Source: Liolophura sinensis
Lineage: Eukaryota > Mollusca > Polyplacophora > Chitonida > Chitonidae
Direction: 5' to 3'
NCBI RefSeq assembly: GCF_032854445.1
Contig: NW_027018116.1
Span: forward strand, 1 to 64,000
Length of the DNA stretch: 64,000 nucleotides
The notes beneath the pieces were generated by a model. That model did not search any database. It saw only the letters and a list, made by a program, of their open reading frames with translations, and was not told where the DNA came from. Of the stretch, positions 1 through 12,800 are shown one piece after another. The translations under genes and the position numbers were made by a program. Every line of letters starts with the position of its first letter. The stretch's first letter is position 1.

Positions 1-519
1 AAATTTCCCTGGTTTCCATGGAGTAAGAGCTGTTGCTGGGCACTTGACAATGACATCAATGATAATTCAATTGTCGCTACAGCCAAAAGTATTGGTCGGA
101 GAGCAACGCGGTTTGCACCATTCGATTTCTCGTCACAAAATACGTCGGATTAGCTTCTTACCAGCAGCACTGGAACAGTTTTTTCCACTTTTGCATTTTT
201 GCCTGGTCTTTTTGTTAATTGAAATCGGCTACACTCTACTATGTACCATCGCGACTGGTCATTACTATATTCAACTTTTGACTATAAGTTATGTGCCCTT
301 CGGTAGCCCAGAAGACGTCAAATCTTTGGGCTAAGCCCATTTAACTAACTCAGCAATTGTCTTGCTTCTAAGTCCAAGACAATCTCAATGCCGTTATCTA
401 CGTGTAGAAAAACCACACCATTTGTACATAAAAAACACAATGAAAACACAATGTACTAGATACAGTCTGCTGTAAAAAGTACAACTGATCACTGACCCAC
501 ATCTATAAGGTTCTAAAAG
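1..519 (+). repeat. Partial monomer at left edge, with micro-duplication
   Basis: About 519 bp of a left-domain monomer whose phase start lies upstream of the window. It has the CACTTGAC form of the usual CACGTGAC box near position 44. Near 430-460 the ACACAATG element is repeated (ACACAATGAAAACACAATG), a local insertion of about 11 bp not seen in the other monomers. Its 3' half matches the TTAACTAACTC class found throughout the left domain. Confidence 0.85.
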
Positions 520-3500
520 ATGCGCAATTGGGCCAGGCATCGGCAGCTGTTAAAAAATTGCATATTTCCCTGGTTTCCATGCTGTAAGAGCCGTTGTTGG
601 GCACGTGACTATGACATCAATGATCATTTATTTGTGGCTACAGCCAAAAGTAATGGTCGGAGAGCAACGCGGTTTGCACTATTCGATTTCTCGTCACAAA
701 ATACGTCGGATTAGCCTCTTACCAGCAGCACTGGAACAGTTTTTCCACTTTTGCATTTTTGCCTGGTCTTTTTGTTAATTGAAATCGGATACACTCTACT
801 ATGTACCATTGCGACTGGTCATTACTATATTCAACTTTTGACTATAAGTTATGTGCCCTTCGGTAGCCCAGAAGACGTCAAATCTTTGGGCTTAGCCCAT
901 TTAACTAACTCAGCAATTGTCTTGCTTCTAAGTCCAAGACAATCTCAATGCCGTTATCTACGTGTAGAAAAACCACACCATTTGTACATAAAAAACAAAA
1001 TGTACTAGATACAGTCTGCTGTAAAAAGTACAACTGATCACTGACCCACATCTATAAGGTTCTAAAATATGCGGAATTGGGCCAGGCATCGGCAGCTGTT
1101 AAAAAATTGCATATTTCCCGGGTTTCCATGCTGTAAGAGAAGTTGTTGGGCACGTGACTATGACATCAATGATCATTTAATTGTGGCTACAGCCAAAAGT
1201 AATGGTCGGAGAGCAACGCGGTTTGCACCATTCGATTTCTCGTCACAAAATACGTCGGATTAGCTTCTTACCAGCAGCACTAGAACAGTTTTTTTACTTT
1301 TGCATTTTTGCCCGGTCTTTTTGTTAATTTGAAATCGGATACACTGTACTATGTACCATCGCGACTGGTCATTACTATATTCAACTTTTGACTATAAGTT
1401 ATGTGCCCTTCGGTAGCCCAGAAGACGTCAAATCTTTGGGCTAAGCCCATTTAACGAACTCAGCAATTGTCTTGCTTCTAAGTCCAAGACAATCTCAATG
1501 CCGTTATCTACGTGTAGAAAAACCACACCATTTGTACATAAAAAACAAAATGTACTAGATACAGTCTGCTGTAAAAAGTACAACTGATCACTGACCCACA
1601 TCTATAAGGTTCTAAAAGATGCGCAATTGGGCCAGGCATCGGCAGCTGTTAAAAAATTGCATATTTCCCTTGTTTCCATGCTGTAAGAGCCGTTGTTGGG
1701 CACGTGACTATGACATCAATGATCATTTAATTGTGGCTACAGCCAAAAGTAATGGTCGGAGAGCAACGCGGTTTGCACCATTCGATTTCTCGTCACAAAA
1801 TACGTCGGATTAGCCTCTTACCAGCAGCACTGGAACAGTTTTTCCACTTTTGCATTTTTGCCTGGTCTTTTTGTTAATTGAAATCGGATACACTCTACTA
1901 TGTACCATCGCGACTGGTCATTACTATATTCAACTTTTGACTATAAGTTATGTGCCCTTCGGTAGCCCAGAAGACGTCAAATCTTTGGGCTCAGCCCATT
2001 TAACTCATCCTGCAATTGTCTTACTTCTAAGTCCAAGACAATCTCAATGCCGTTATCTACGTGTAGAAAAACCACACGATTTGTACATAAAAAACACAAG
2101 GTACTAGATACAGTCTGCTGTAAAAAAGTACAACTGATCACTGACCCACATCTATAAGGTTCTAAAAGATGCGGAATTGGGCCAGGCATCGGCAGCTGTT
2201 AAAAAATTGCATATTTCCCGGGTTTCCATGCTGTAAGAGCCGTTGCTGGGCACGTGACTATGACATCAATGATCATTCAATTGTCGCTACAGCCAAAAGT
2301 ATTGGTCGGAGAGCAACGCGGTTTGCACCATTCGATTTCTCGTCACAAAATACGTCGGATTAGCTTCTTACCAGCAGCACTGGAACATTTTTTCCACTTT
2401 TGCATTTTTGCCTGGTCTTTTTGTTAATTTGAAATCGGATACACTGTACTATGTACCATCGCGACTGGTCATTACTATATTCAACTTTTGACTATAAGTT
2501 ATGTGCCCTTCGGTAGCTAAGAAGACGTCAAATCTTTGGGCTCAGCCCATTTAACTCATCCAGCAATTGTCTTGCTTCTAAGTCCAAGACAATCTCAATG
2601 TCTTTATCTACGTGTAGAAAAACCACACCATTTGTACATAAAAAATACAAGTTACTTGATACAGTCTGCTGTAAAAAGTACACTTGAACACTTACCCACA
2701 TCAATAAGGTGCCAAAAGATGCGGAATTGGGCCAGGCATCGGCAGTTGTTTAAAAAATTGCAAATTTCCCTGGTTTCCATGGAGTAAGAGCCGTAGCTGG
2801 GCACGTGACAATGATATCAATGATCATTTAATTGTCGCTACAGCCAAAAGTATTGGTCGGAGAGCAACGCGGTTTGCACCATTCGATTTCTCGTCACAAA
2901 ATACGTCGGATTAGCCTCTTACCCTCAGCACTGGAACAGTTTTTCCACTTTTGCATTTTTGCCTGGTCTTTTTGTTAATTGAATTCGGATACACTGTACT
3001 ATGTACCATCGCGACTGGTCATTACTATATTCTACTTTTGACTATAAGTTATGTGCCCTTCGGTAGCCCAGAAGACGTCAAATCTTTGGGCTCAGCCCAT
3101 TTAACTTACTCAGCAATTGTCTTGCTTCTAAGTCCAAGACAATCTCAATGTCGTTATCTACGTGTAGAAAAACCACACCATTTGTACATAAAAAATACAA
3201 GTTACTTGATACAGTCTGCTGAAAAAAAAACACTTGAACACTGACCCACATCAATAAGGTGCCAAAAGATGCGGAATTGGGCCAGGCATCGGCAGTTGTT
3301 TAAAAAATTGCAAATTTCCCTGGTTTCCATGGAGTAAGAGCCGTAGCTGGGCACGTGACAATGATATCAATTATCATTTAATTGTCGCTACAGCCAAAAG
3401 TATTGGTCGGAGAGCAACGCGGTTTGCACCATTCGATTTCTCGTCACAAAATACGTCGGATTAGCCTCTTACCAGCAGCACTGGAAACAGTTTTTCCACT

Positions 3501-3820
3501 TTTGCATTTTTGCCTGGTCTTTTTGTTAATTGAAATCGGCTACACTCTACTATGTACCATCGCGACTGGTCATTACTATATTCAACTTTTGACTATAAGT
3601 TATGTGCCCTTCGGTAGCCCAGAAGACGTCAAATCTTTGGGCTAAGCCCATTTAACTAACTCAGCAATTGTCTTGCTTCTAAGTCCAAGACAATCTCAAT
3701 GTCTTTATCTACGTGTAGAAAAACCACACCATTTGTACATAAAAAAATACAAGTTACTTGATACAGTCTGCTGAAAAAAGTACACTTGAACACTGACCCA
3801 CATCAATAAGGTGCCAAAAG
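520..3820 (+). repeat. Left-domain monomers preceding the 11-mer HOR (6 units)
   Basis: Units start at 520, 1069, 1619, 2169, 2719 and 3269. The units at 2169 and 2719 match those at 8769 and 9319 at an offset of 6,600 bp (12 monomers), sharing GGAACATTTTTTCC, CTTACCCACATC and GGCAGTTGTTT. The unit at 1069 shares the rare GTAAGAGAAGTTG and CTAGAACAGTTTTTTTAC variants with 8219 and 14273. This stretch therefore looks like the rearranged tail of an earlier copy of the 11-monomer HOR. No gene is visible. Confidence 0.8.
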
Positions 3821-6020
3821 ATGCGGAATTGGGCCAGGCATCGGCAGCTGTTTAAATAATTGCATATTTCCCTGGTTTCCATGGAGTAAGAGCCGTTGCT
3901 GGGCACGTGACAATGACATCAATGATCATTTAATTGTGGCATCCAAAAGTATTGGTCGGAGAGCAACGCGGTTTGCACCATTCGATTTCTCGTCACAAAA
4001 TTCGTCGGATTAGCCTCTTACCAGCAGCACTGGAACAATTTTTCCACTTTTGCATTTTTGCCTGGTCTTTTTGTTAATTTGAAATCGGATACACTGTACT
4101 ATGTACCATCGCGACTGGTCATTACTATATTCAACTTTTGACTATAAGTTATGTGCCCTTAGGTAGCTAAGAAGACGTCAAATCTTTGGGCTCAGCCCAT
4201 TTAACTCATCCAGCAATTGTCTTACTTCTAAGTCCAAGACAATCTCAATGTCTTTATCTACGTGTAGAAAAACCACACCATTTGTACATAAAAAATACAA
4301 GTTACTTGATACAGTCTGCTGTAAAAAGTACACTTGAACACTGACCCACATCAATAAGGTGCCAAAAGATGCGGAATTGGGCCAGGCATCGGCAGCTGTT
4401 TAAATAATTGCATATTTCCCTGGTTTCCATGGAGTAAGAGCTGTTGCTGGGCACTTGACAATGACATCAATGATAATTCAATTGTCGCTACAGCCAAAAG
4501 TATTGGTCGGAGAGCAACGCGGTTTGCACCATTCGATTTCTCGTCACAAAATACGTCGGATTAGCCTCTTACCAGCAGCACTGGAACAGTTTTTCCACTT
4601 TTGCATTTTTGCCTGGTCTTTTTGTTAATTGAAATCGGCTACACTCTACTATGTACCTTCGCGACTGGTCATTACTATATTCAACTTTTGACTATAAGTT
4701 ATGTGCCCTTCGGTAGCCCAGAAGACGTCAAATCTTTGGGCTAAGCCCATTTAACTAACTCAGCAATTGTCTTGCTTCTAAGTCCAAGACAATCTCAATG
4801 CCGTTATCTACGTGTAGAAAAACCACACCATTTGTACATAAAAAAATACAAGTTACTTGATACAGTCTGCTGAAAAAAGTACACTTGAACACTGACCCAC
4901 ATCAATAAGGTGCCAAAAGATGCGGAATTGGGCCAGGCATCGGCAGCTGTTTAAATAATTGCATATTTCCCTGGTTTCCATGGAGTAAGAGCTGTTGCTG
5001 GGCACGTGACAATGACATCAATGATCATTTAATTGTGGCTACAGCCAAAAGTATTGGTCGGAGAGCAACGCGGTTTGCACCATTCGATTTCTCGTCACAA
5101 AATACCTCGGATTAGCCTCTTACCAGCAGCACTGGAACAATTTTTCCACTTTTGCATTTTTGCCTGGTCTTTTTGTTAATTTGAAATCGGATACACTGTA
5201 CTATGTACCATCGCGACTGGTCATTACTATATTCAACTTTTGACTATAAGTTATGTGCCCTTAGGTAGCTAAGAAGACGTCAAATCTTTGGGCTCAGCCC
5301 ATTTAACTCATCCAGCAATTGTCTTACTTCTAAGTCCAAGACAATCTCAATGTCTTTATCTACGTGTAGAAAAACCACACCATTTGTACATAAAAAATAC
5401 AAGTTACTTGATACAGTCTGCTGTAAAAAGTACACTTGAACACTGACCCACATCAATAAGGTGCCAAAAGATGCGGAATTGGGCCAGGCATCGGCAGCTG
5501 TTTAAATAATTGCATATTTCCCTGGTTTCCATGGAGTAAGAGCTGTTGCTGGGCACTTGACAATGACATCAATAATAATTCAATTGTCGCTACAGCCAAA
5601 AGTATTGGTCGGAGAGCAACGCGGTTTGCACCATTCGATTTCTCGTCACAAAATACGTCGGATTAGCCTCTTACCAGCAGCACTGGAACAGTTTTTCCAC
5701 TTTTGCATTTTTGCCTGGTCTTTTTGTTAATTGAAATCGGCTACACTCTACTATGTACCATCGCAACTGGTCATTACTATATTCAACTTTTGACTATAAG
5801 TTATGTGCCCTTCGGTAGCCCAGAAGACGTCAAATCTTTGGGCTAAGCCCATTTAACGAACTCAGCAATTGTCTTGCTTCTAAGTCCAAGACAATCTCAA
5901 TGCCGTTATCTACGTGTAGAAAAGCCACACCATTTGTACATAAAAAACAAAATGTACTAGATACAGTCTGCTGTAAAAAGTACAACTGATCACTGACCCA
6001 CATCTATAAGGTTCTAAAAG
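3821..6020 (+). repeat. Nested dimer repeated twice inside the 11-mer HOR
   Basis: Monomers 3821 and 4920 share GGAACAATTTTTCC, CTTAGGTAGCTAAG and TTTAATTGTGGC. Monomers 4369 and 5471 share CACTTGACAATGACATC followed by a TAATTC variant, and the TTGGGCTAAGCCC form. The order is therefore a-b-a-b with a step of about 1,100 bp. The same a-b-a-b order recurs at 9871-12073, so the dimer predates duplication of the 11-mer. Only the a members keep an intact CACGTG box. Confidence 0.82.
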
Positions 6021-9000
6021 ATGCGCAATTGGGCCAGGCATCGGCAGCTGTTAAAAAATTGCATATTTCCCTGGTTTCCATGCTGTAAGAGCCGTTGTTG
6101 GGCACGTGACTATGACATCAATGATCATTTAATTGTGGCTACAGCCAAAAGTAATGGTCGGAGAGCAACGCGGTTTGCACCATTCGATTTCTCGTCACAA
6201 AATACGTCGGATTAGCCTCTTACCAGCAGCACTGGAACAGTTTTTCCACTTTTGCATTTTTGCCTGGTCTTTTTGTTAATTGAAATCGGATACACTGTAC
6301 TATGTACCATCGCGACTGGTCATTACTATATTCAACTTTTGACTATAAGTTATGTGCCCTTCGGTAGCCCAGAAGACGTCAAATCTTTGGGCTTAGCCCA
6401 TTTAACTAACTCAGCAATTGTCTTGCTTCTAAGTCCAAGACAATCTCAATGCCGTTATCTACGTGTAGAAAAACCACACCATTTGTACATAAAAAACAAA
6501 ATGTACTAGATACAGTCTGCTGTAAAAAGTACAACTGATCACTGACCCACATCTATAAGGTTCTAAAAGATGCGCAATTGGGCCAGGCATCGGCAGCTGT
6601 TAAAAAATTGCATATTTCCCTGGTTTCCATGGGGTAAGAGCCGTTGTTGGGCACGTGACTATGACATCAATGATCATTTAATTGTGGCTACAGCCAAAAG
6701 TAATGGTCGGAGAGCAACGCGGTTTGCACCATTCGATTTCTCGTCACAAAATACGTCGGATTAGCTTCTTACCAGCAGCACTGGAATAGTTTTTCCACTT
6801 TTGCATTTTTGCCTGGTCTTTTTGTTAATTGAAATCGGCTACACTCTACTATGTACCATCGCGACTGGTCATTACTATATTCAACTTTTGACTATAAGTT
6901 ATGTGCCCTTCGGTAGCCCAGAAGACGTCAAATCTTTGGGCTAAGCCCATTTAACTCACTCAGCAATTGTCTTACTTCTAAGTCCAAGACAATCTCAATG
7001 TCTTTATCTACGTGTAGAAAAACCACACCATTTGTACATAAAAAACACAAGGTACTAGATACAGTCTGCTGTAAAAAGTACAACTGATCACTGACCCACA
7101 TCTATAAGTTTCTAAAAGATGCGCAATTGGGCCAGGCATCGGCAGCTGTTAAAAAATTGCATATTTCCCTGGTTTCCATGGGGTAAGAGCCGTTGTTGGG
7201 CATGTGACTATGACATCAATGATCATTCAATTGTGGCTACAGCCAAAAGTATTGGTCGGAGAGCAACGCGGTTTGCACCATTCGATTTCTCGTCACAAAA
7301 TACGTCGGATTAGCCTCTTACCAGCAGCACTGGAACAATTTTTCCACTTTTGCATTTTTGCCTGGTCTTTTTGTTAATTTGAAATCGGATACACTGTACT
7401 ATGTACCATCGCGACTGGTCATTACTATATTCAACTTTTGACTATAAGTTATGTGCCCTTCGGTAGCTAAGAAGACGTCAAATCTTTGGGCTAAGCCCAT
7501 TTAACTCATCCAGCAATTGTCTTACTTCTAAGTCCAAGACAATCTCAATGTCTTTATCTACGTGTAGAAAAACCACACCATTTGTACATAAAAAATACAA
7601 GTTACTTGATACAGTCTGCTGTAAAAAGTACACTTGAACACTGATCCACATCAATAAGGTGCCAAAAGATGCGGAATTGGGCCAGTCATCGGCAGCTGTT
7701 TAAAAATTGCAAATTTCCCTGGTTTCCATGGAGTAAGAGCCGTAGCTGGGCACGTGACAATGATATCAATGATCATTTAATTGTGGCTACAGCCAAAAGT
7801 ATTGGTCGCAGAGCAACGCGGTTTGCACCATTCGATTTTTCGTCACAAAATACGTCGGATTAACCTCTTACCAGCAGCACTGGAACAGTTTTTCCACTTT
7901 TGCATTTTTGCCTGGTCTTTTTGTTAATTTGAAATCGGCTACACTCTACTATGTACCATCGCGACTGGTCATTACTATATTCAACTTTTGACTATAAGTT
8001 ATGTGCCCTTCGGTAGCCCAGAAGACGTCAAATCTTTGGGCTTAGCCCATTTAACTAACTCAGCAATTGTCTTGCTTATAAGTCCAAGACAATCTCAATG
8101 CCGTTATCTACGTGTAGAAAAATCACACCATTTGTACATAAAAAACACAATGTACTAGATACAGTCTGCTTTAAAAAGTACAAATGATTACTGACCCACA
8201 TCTATAAGGTTCTAAAAGATGCGGAATTGGGCCAGGCATCGGCAGCTGTTAAAAAATTGCATATTTCCCGGGTTTCCATGCTGTAAGAGAAGTTGTTGGG
8301 CACGTGACTATGACATCAATGATCATTTAATTGTGGCTACAGCCAAGAGTAATGGTCGGAGAGCAACGCGGTTTGCACCATTCGATTTCTCGTCACAAAA
8401 TACGTCGGATTAGCCTCTTACCAGCAGCACTAGAACAGTTTTTTTACTTTTGCATTTTTGCCTGGTCTTTTTGTTAATTTGAAATCGGATACACTGTACT
8501 ATGTACCATCGCGACTGGTCATTACTATATTCAACTTTTGACTATAAGTTATGTGCCCTTCGGTAGCAAAGAAGACGTCAAATCTTTGGGCTCAGCCCAT
8601 TTAACTCATCCTGCAATTGTCTTACTTCTAAGTCCAAGACAATCTCAATGTCTTTATCTACGTGTAGAAAAACCACACCATTTGTACATAAAAAACACAA
8701 GGTACTAGATACAGTCTGCTGTAAAAAGTACAACTGATCACTGACCCACATCTATAAGGTTCTAAAAGATGCGCAATTGGGCCAGGCATCGGCAGCTGTT
8801 AAAAAATTGCATATTTCCCTGGTTTCCATGGGGTAAGAGCCGTTGCTGGGCCCGTGACTATGACATCAATGATCATTCAATTGTCGCTACAGCCAAAAGT
8901 ATTGGTCGGAGAGCAACGCGGTTTGCACCATTCGATTTCTCGTCACAAAATACGTCGGATTAGCTTCTTACCAGCAGCACTGGAACATTTTTTCCACTTT

Positions 9001-9870
9001 TGCATTTTTGCCTGGTCTTTTTGTTAATTTGAAATCGGATACACTGTACTATGTACCATCGCGACTGGTCATTACTATATTCAACTTTTGACTATAAGTT
9101 ATGTGCCCTTCGGTAGATAAGAAGACGTCAAATCTTTGGGCTCAGCCCATTTAACTCATCCAGCAATTGTCTTGCTTCTAAGTCCAAGACAATCTCAATG
9201 TCTTTATCTACGTGTAGAAAAACCACACCATTTGTACATAAAAAATACAAGTTACTTGATACAGTCTGCTGTAAAAAGTACACTTGAACACTTACCCACA
9301 TCAATAAGGTGCCAAAAGATGCGGAATTGGGCCAGGCATCGGCAGTTGTTTAAAAAATTGCAAATTTCCCTGGTTTCCATGGAGTAAGAGCCGTAGCTGG
9401 GCACGTGACAATGATATCAATGATCATTTAATTGTCGCTACAGCCAAAAGTATTGGTCGGAGAGCAACGCGGTTTGCACCATTCGATTTCTCGTCACAAA
9501 ATACGTCGGATTAGCCTCTTACCAGCAGCACTGGAACAGTTTTTCCACTTTTGCATTTTTGCCTGGTCTTTTTGTTAATTTGAAATCGGATACACTGTAC
9601 TATGTACCATCGCGACTGGTCATTACTATATTCAACTTTTGACTATAAGTTATGTGCCCTTCGGTAGCCCAGAAGACGTCAAATCTTTGGGCTAAGCCCA
9701 TTTAACGAACTCAGCAATTGTCTTGCTTCTAAGTCCAAGACAATCTCAATGTCTTTATCTACGTGTAGAAAAACCACACCATTTGTACATAAAAAAATAC
9801 AAGTTACTTGATACAGTCTGCTGAAAAAAGTACACTTGAACACTGACCCACATCAATAAGGTGCCAAAAG
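3821..9870 (+). repeat. 11-monomer HOR unit, copy 1
   Basis: Eleven monomers start at 3821, 4369, 4920, 5471, 6021, 6570, 7119, 7669, 8219, 8769 and 9319. Each of the first nine matches a monomer 6,050-6,054 bp downstream, sharing private variants: GGAATAG in 6570 and 12623, CATGTGAC in 7119 and 13172, GCCAGTCATCGG in 7669 and 13722, and GTAAGAGAAGTTG in 8219 and 14273. The first four monomers are themselves two copies of a dimer (3821+4369, 4920+5471). The 3821 monomer has a small deletion (GTGGCATCC) that its partner at 9871 lacks. The 8769 and 9319 units have left-side relatives at 2169 and 2719. Confidence 0.88.
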
Positions 9871-12800
9871 ATGCGGAATTGGGCCAGGCATCGGCAGCTG
9901 TTTAAATAATTGCATATTTCCCTGGTTTCCATGGAGTAAGAGCCGTTGCTGGGCACGTGACAATGACATCAATGATCATTTAATTGTGGCTACAGCCAAA
10001 AGTATTGGTCGGAGAGCAACGCGGTTTGCACCATTCGATTTCTCGTCACAAAATTCGTCGGATTAGCCTCTTACCAGCAGCACTGGAACAATTTTTCCAC
10101 TTTTGCATTTTTGCCTGGTCTTTTTGTTAATTTGAAATCGGATACACTGTACTATGTACCATCGCGACTGGTCATTACTATATTCAACTTTTGACTATAA
10201 GTTATGTGCCCTTAGGTAGCTAAGAAGACGTCAAATCTTTGGGCTCAGCCCATTTAACTCATCCAGCAATTGTCTTACTTCTAAGTCCAAGACAATCTCA
10301 ATGTCTTTATCTACGTGTAGAAAAACCACACCATTTGTACATAAAAAATACAAGTTACTTGATACAGTCTGCTGTAAAAAGTACACTTGAACACTGACCC
10401 ACATCAAAAAGGTGCCAAAAGATGCGGAATTGGGCCAGGCATCGGCAGCTGTTTAAATAATTGCATATTTCCCTGGTTTCCATGGAGTAAGAGCTGTTGC
10501 TGGGCACTTGACAATGACATCAATGATAATTCAATTGTCGCTACAGCCAAAAGTATTGGTCGGAGAGCAACGCGGTTTGCACCATTCGATTTCTCGTCAC
10601 AAAATACGTCGGATTAGCCTCTTACCAGCAGCACTGGAACAGTTTTTCCACTTTTGCATTTTTGCCTGGTCTTTTTGTTAATTGAAATCGGCTACACTCT
10701 ACTATGTACCATCGCGACTGGTCATTACTATATTCAACTTTTGACTATAAGTTATGTGCCCTTCGGTAGCCCAGAAGACGTCAAATCTTTGGGCTAAGCC
10801 CATTTAACTAACTCAGCAATTGTCTTGCTTCTAAGTCCAAGACAATCTCAATGCCGTTATCTACGTGTAGAAAAACCACACCATTTGTACATAAAAAAAT
10901 ACAAGTTACTTGATACAGTCTGCTGAAAAAAGTACACTTGAACACTGACCCACATCAATAAGGTGCCAAAAGATGCGGAATTGGGCCAGGCATCGGCAGC
11001 TGTTTAAATAATTGCATATTTCCCTGGTTTCCATGGAGTAAGAGCTGTTGCTGGGCACGTGACAATGACATCAATGATCATTTAATTGTGGCTACAGCCA
11101 AAAGTATTGGTCGGAGAGCAACGCGGTTTGCACCATTCGATTTCTCGTCACAAAATACCTCGGATTAGCCTCTTACCAGCAGCACTGGAACAATTTTTCC
11201 ACTTTTGCATTTTTGCCTGGTCTTTTTGTTAATTTGAAATCGGATACACTGTACTATGTACCATCGCGACTGGTCATTACTATATTCAACTTTTGACTAT
11301 AAGTTATGTGCCCTTAGGTAGCTAAGAAGACGTCAAATCTTTGGGCTCAGCCCATTTAACTCATCCAGCAATTGTCTTACTTCTAAGTCCAAGACATTCT
11401 CAATGTCTTTATCTACGTGTAGAAAAACCACACCATTTGTACATAAAAAATACAAGTTACTTGATACAGTCTGCTGTAAAAAGTACACTTGAACACTGAC
11501 CCACATCAATAAGGTGCCAAAAGATGCGGAATTGGGCCAGGCATCGGCAGCTGTTTAAATAATTGCATATTTCCCTGGTTTCCATGGAGTAAGAGCTGTT
11601 GCTGGGCACTTGACAATGACATCAATAATAATTCAATTGTCGCTACAGCCAAAAGTATTGGTCGGAGAGCAACGCGGTTTGCACCATTCGATTTCTCGTC
11701 ACAAAATACGTCGGATTAGCCTCTTACCAGCAGCACTGGAACAGTTTTTTCCACTTTTGCATTTTTGCCTGGTCTTTTTGTTAATTGAAATCGGCTACAC
11801 TCTACTATGTACCATCGCAACTGGTCATTACTATATTCAACTTTTGACTATAAGTTATGTGCCCTTCGGTAGCCCAGAAGACGTCAAATCTTTGGGCTAA
11901 GCCCATTTAACGAACTCAGCAATTGTCTTGCTTCTAAGTCCAAGACAATCTCAATGCCGTTATCTACGTGTAGAAAAGCCACACCATTTGTACATAAAAA
12001 ACAAAATGTACTAGATACAGTCTGCTGTAAAAAGTACAACTGATCACTGACCCACATCTATAAGGTTCTAAAAATGCGCAATTGGCCAGGCATCGGCAGC
12101 TGTTAAAAAATTGCATATTTCCCTGGTTTCCATGCTGTAAGAGCCGTTGTTGGGCACGTGACTATGACATCAATGATCATTTAATTGTGGCTACAGCCAA
12201 AAGTAATGGTCGGAGAGCAACGCGGTTTGCACCATTCGATTTCTCGTCACAAAATACGTCGGATTAGCCTCTTACCAGCAGCACTGGAACAGTTTTTCCA
12301 CTTTTGCATTTTTGCCTGGTCTTTTTGTTAATTGAAATCGGATACACTCTACCTATGTACCATCGCGACTGGTCATTACTATATTCAACTTTTGACTATA
12401 AGTTATGTGCCCTTCGGTAGCCCAGAAAGACGTCAAATCTTTGGGCTTAGCCCATTTAACTAACTCAGCAATTGTCTTGCTTCTAAGTCCAAGACAATCT
12501 CAATGCCGTTATCTACGTGTAGAAAAACCACACCATTTGTACATAAAAAACAAAATGTACTAGATACAGTCTGCTGTAAAAAGTACAACTGATCACTGAC
12601 CCACATCTATAAGGTTCTAAAGATGCGCAATTGGGCCAGGCATCGGCAGCTGTTAAAAAATTGCATATTTCCCTGGTTTCCATGGGGTAAGAGCCGTTGT
12701 TGGGCACGTGACTATGACATCAATGATCATTTAATTGTGGCTACAGCCAAAAGTAATGGTCGGAGAGCAACGCGGTTTGCACCATTCGATTTCTCGTCAC

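Noticed and set aside
520-714. Recurring 64-codon open frame starting MRNWARHRQLL in dozens of monomers
   Set aside because: It recurs because the repeat recurs. The usual monomer length (549-551 bp) does not preserve frame between units. Many monomers break the frame at TTTAAATAATTG, by indel or by start loss. There is no ribosome-site or codon-use signal, and the composition looks like random translation.
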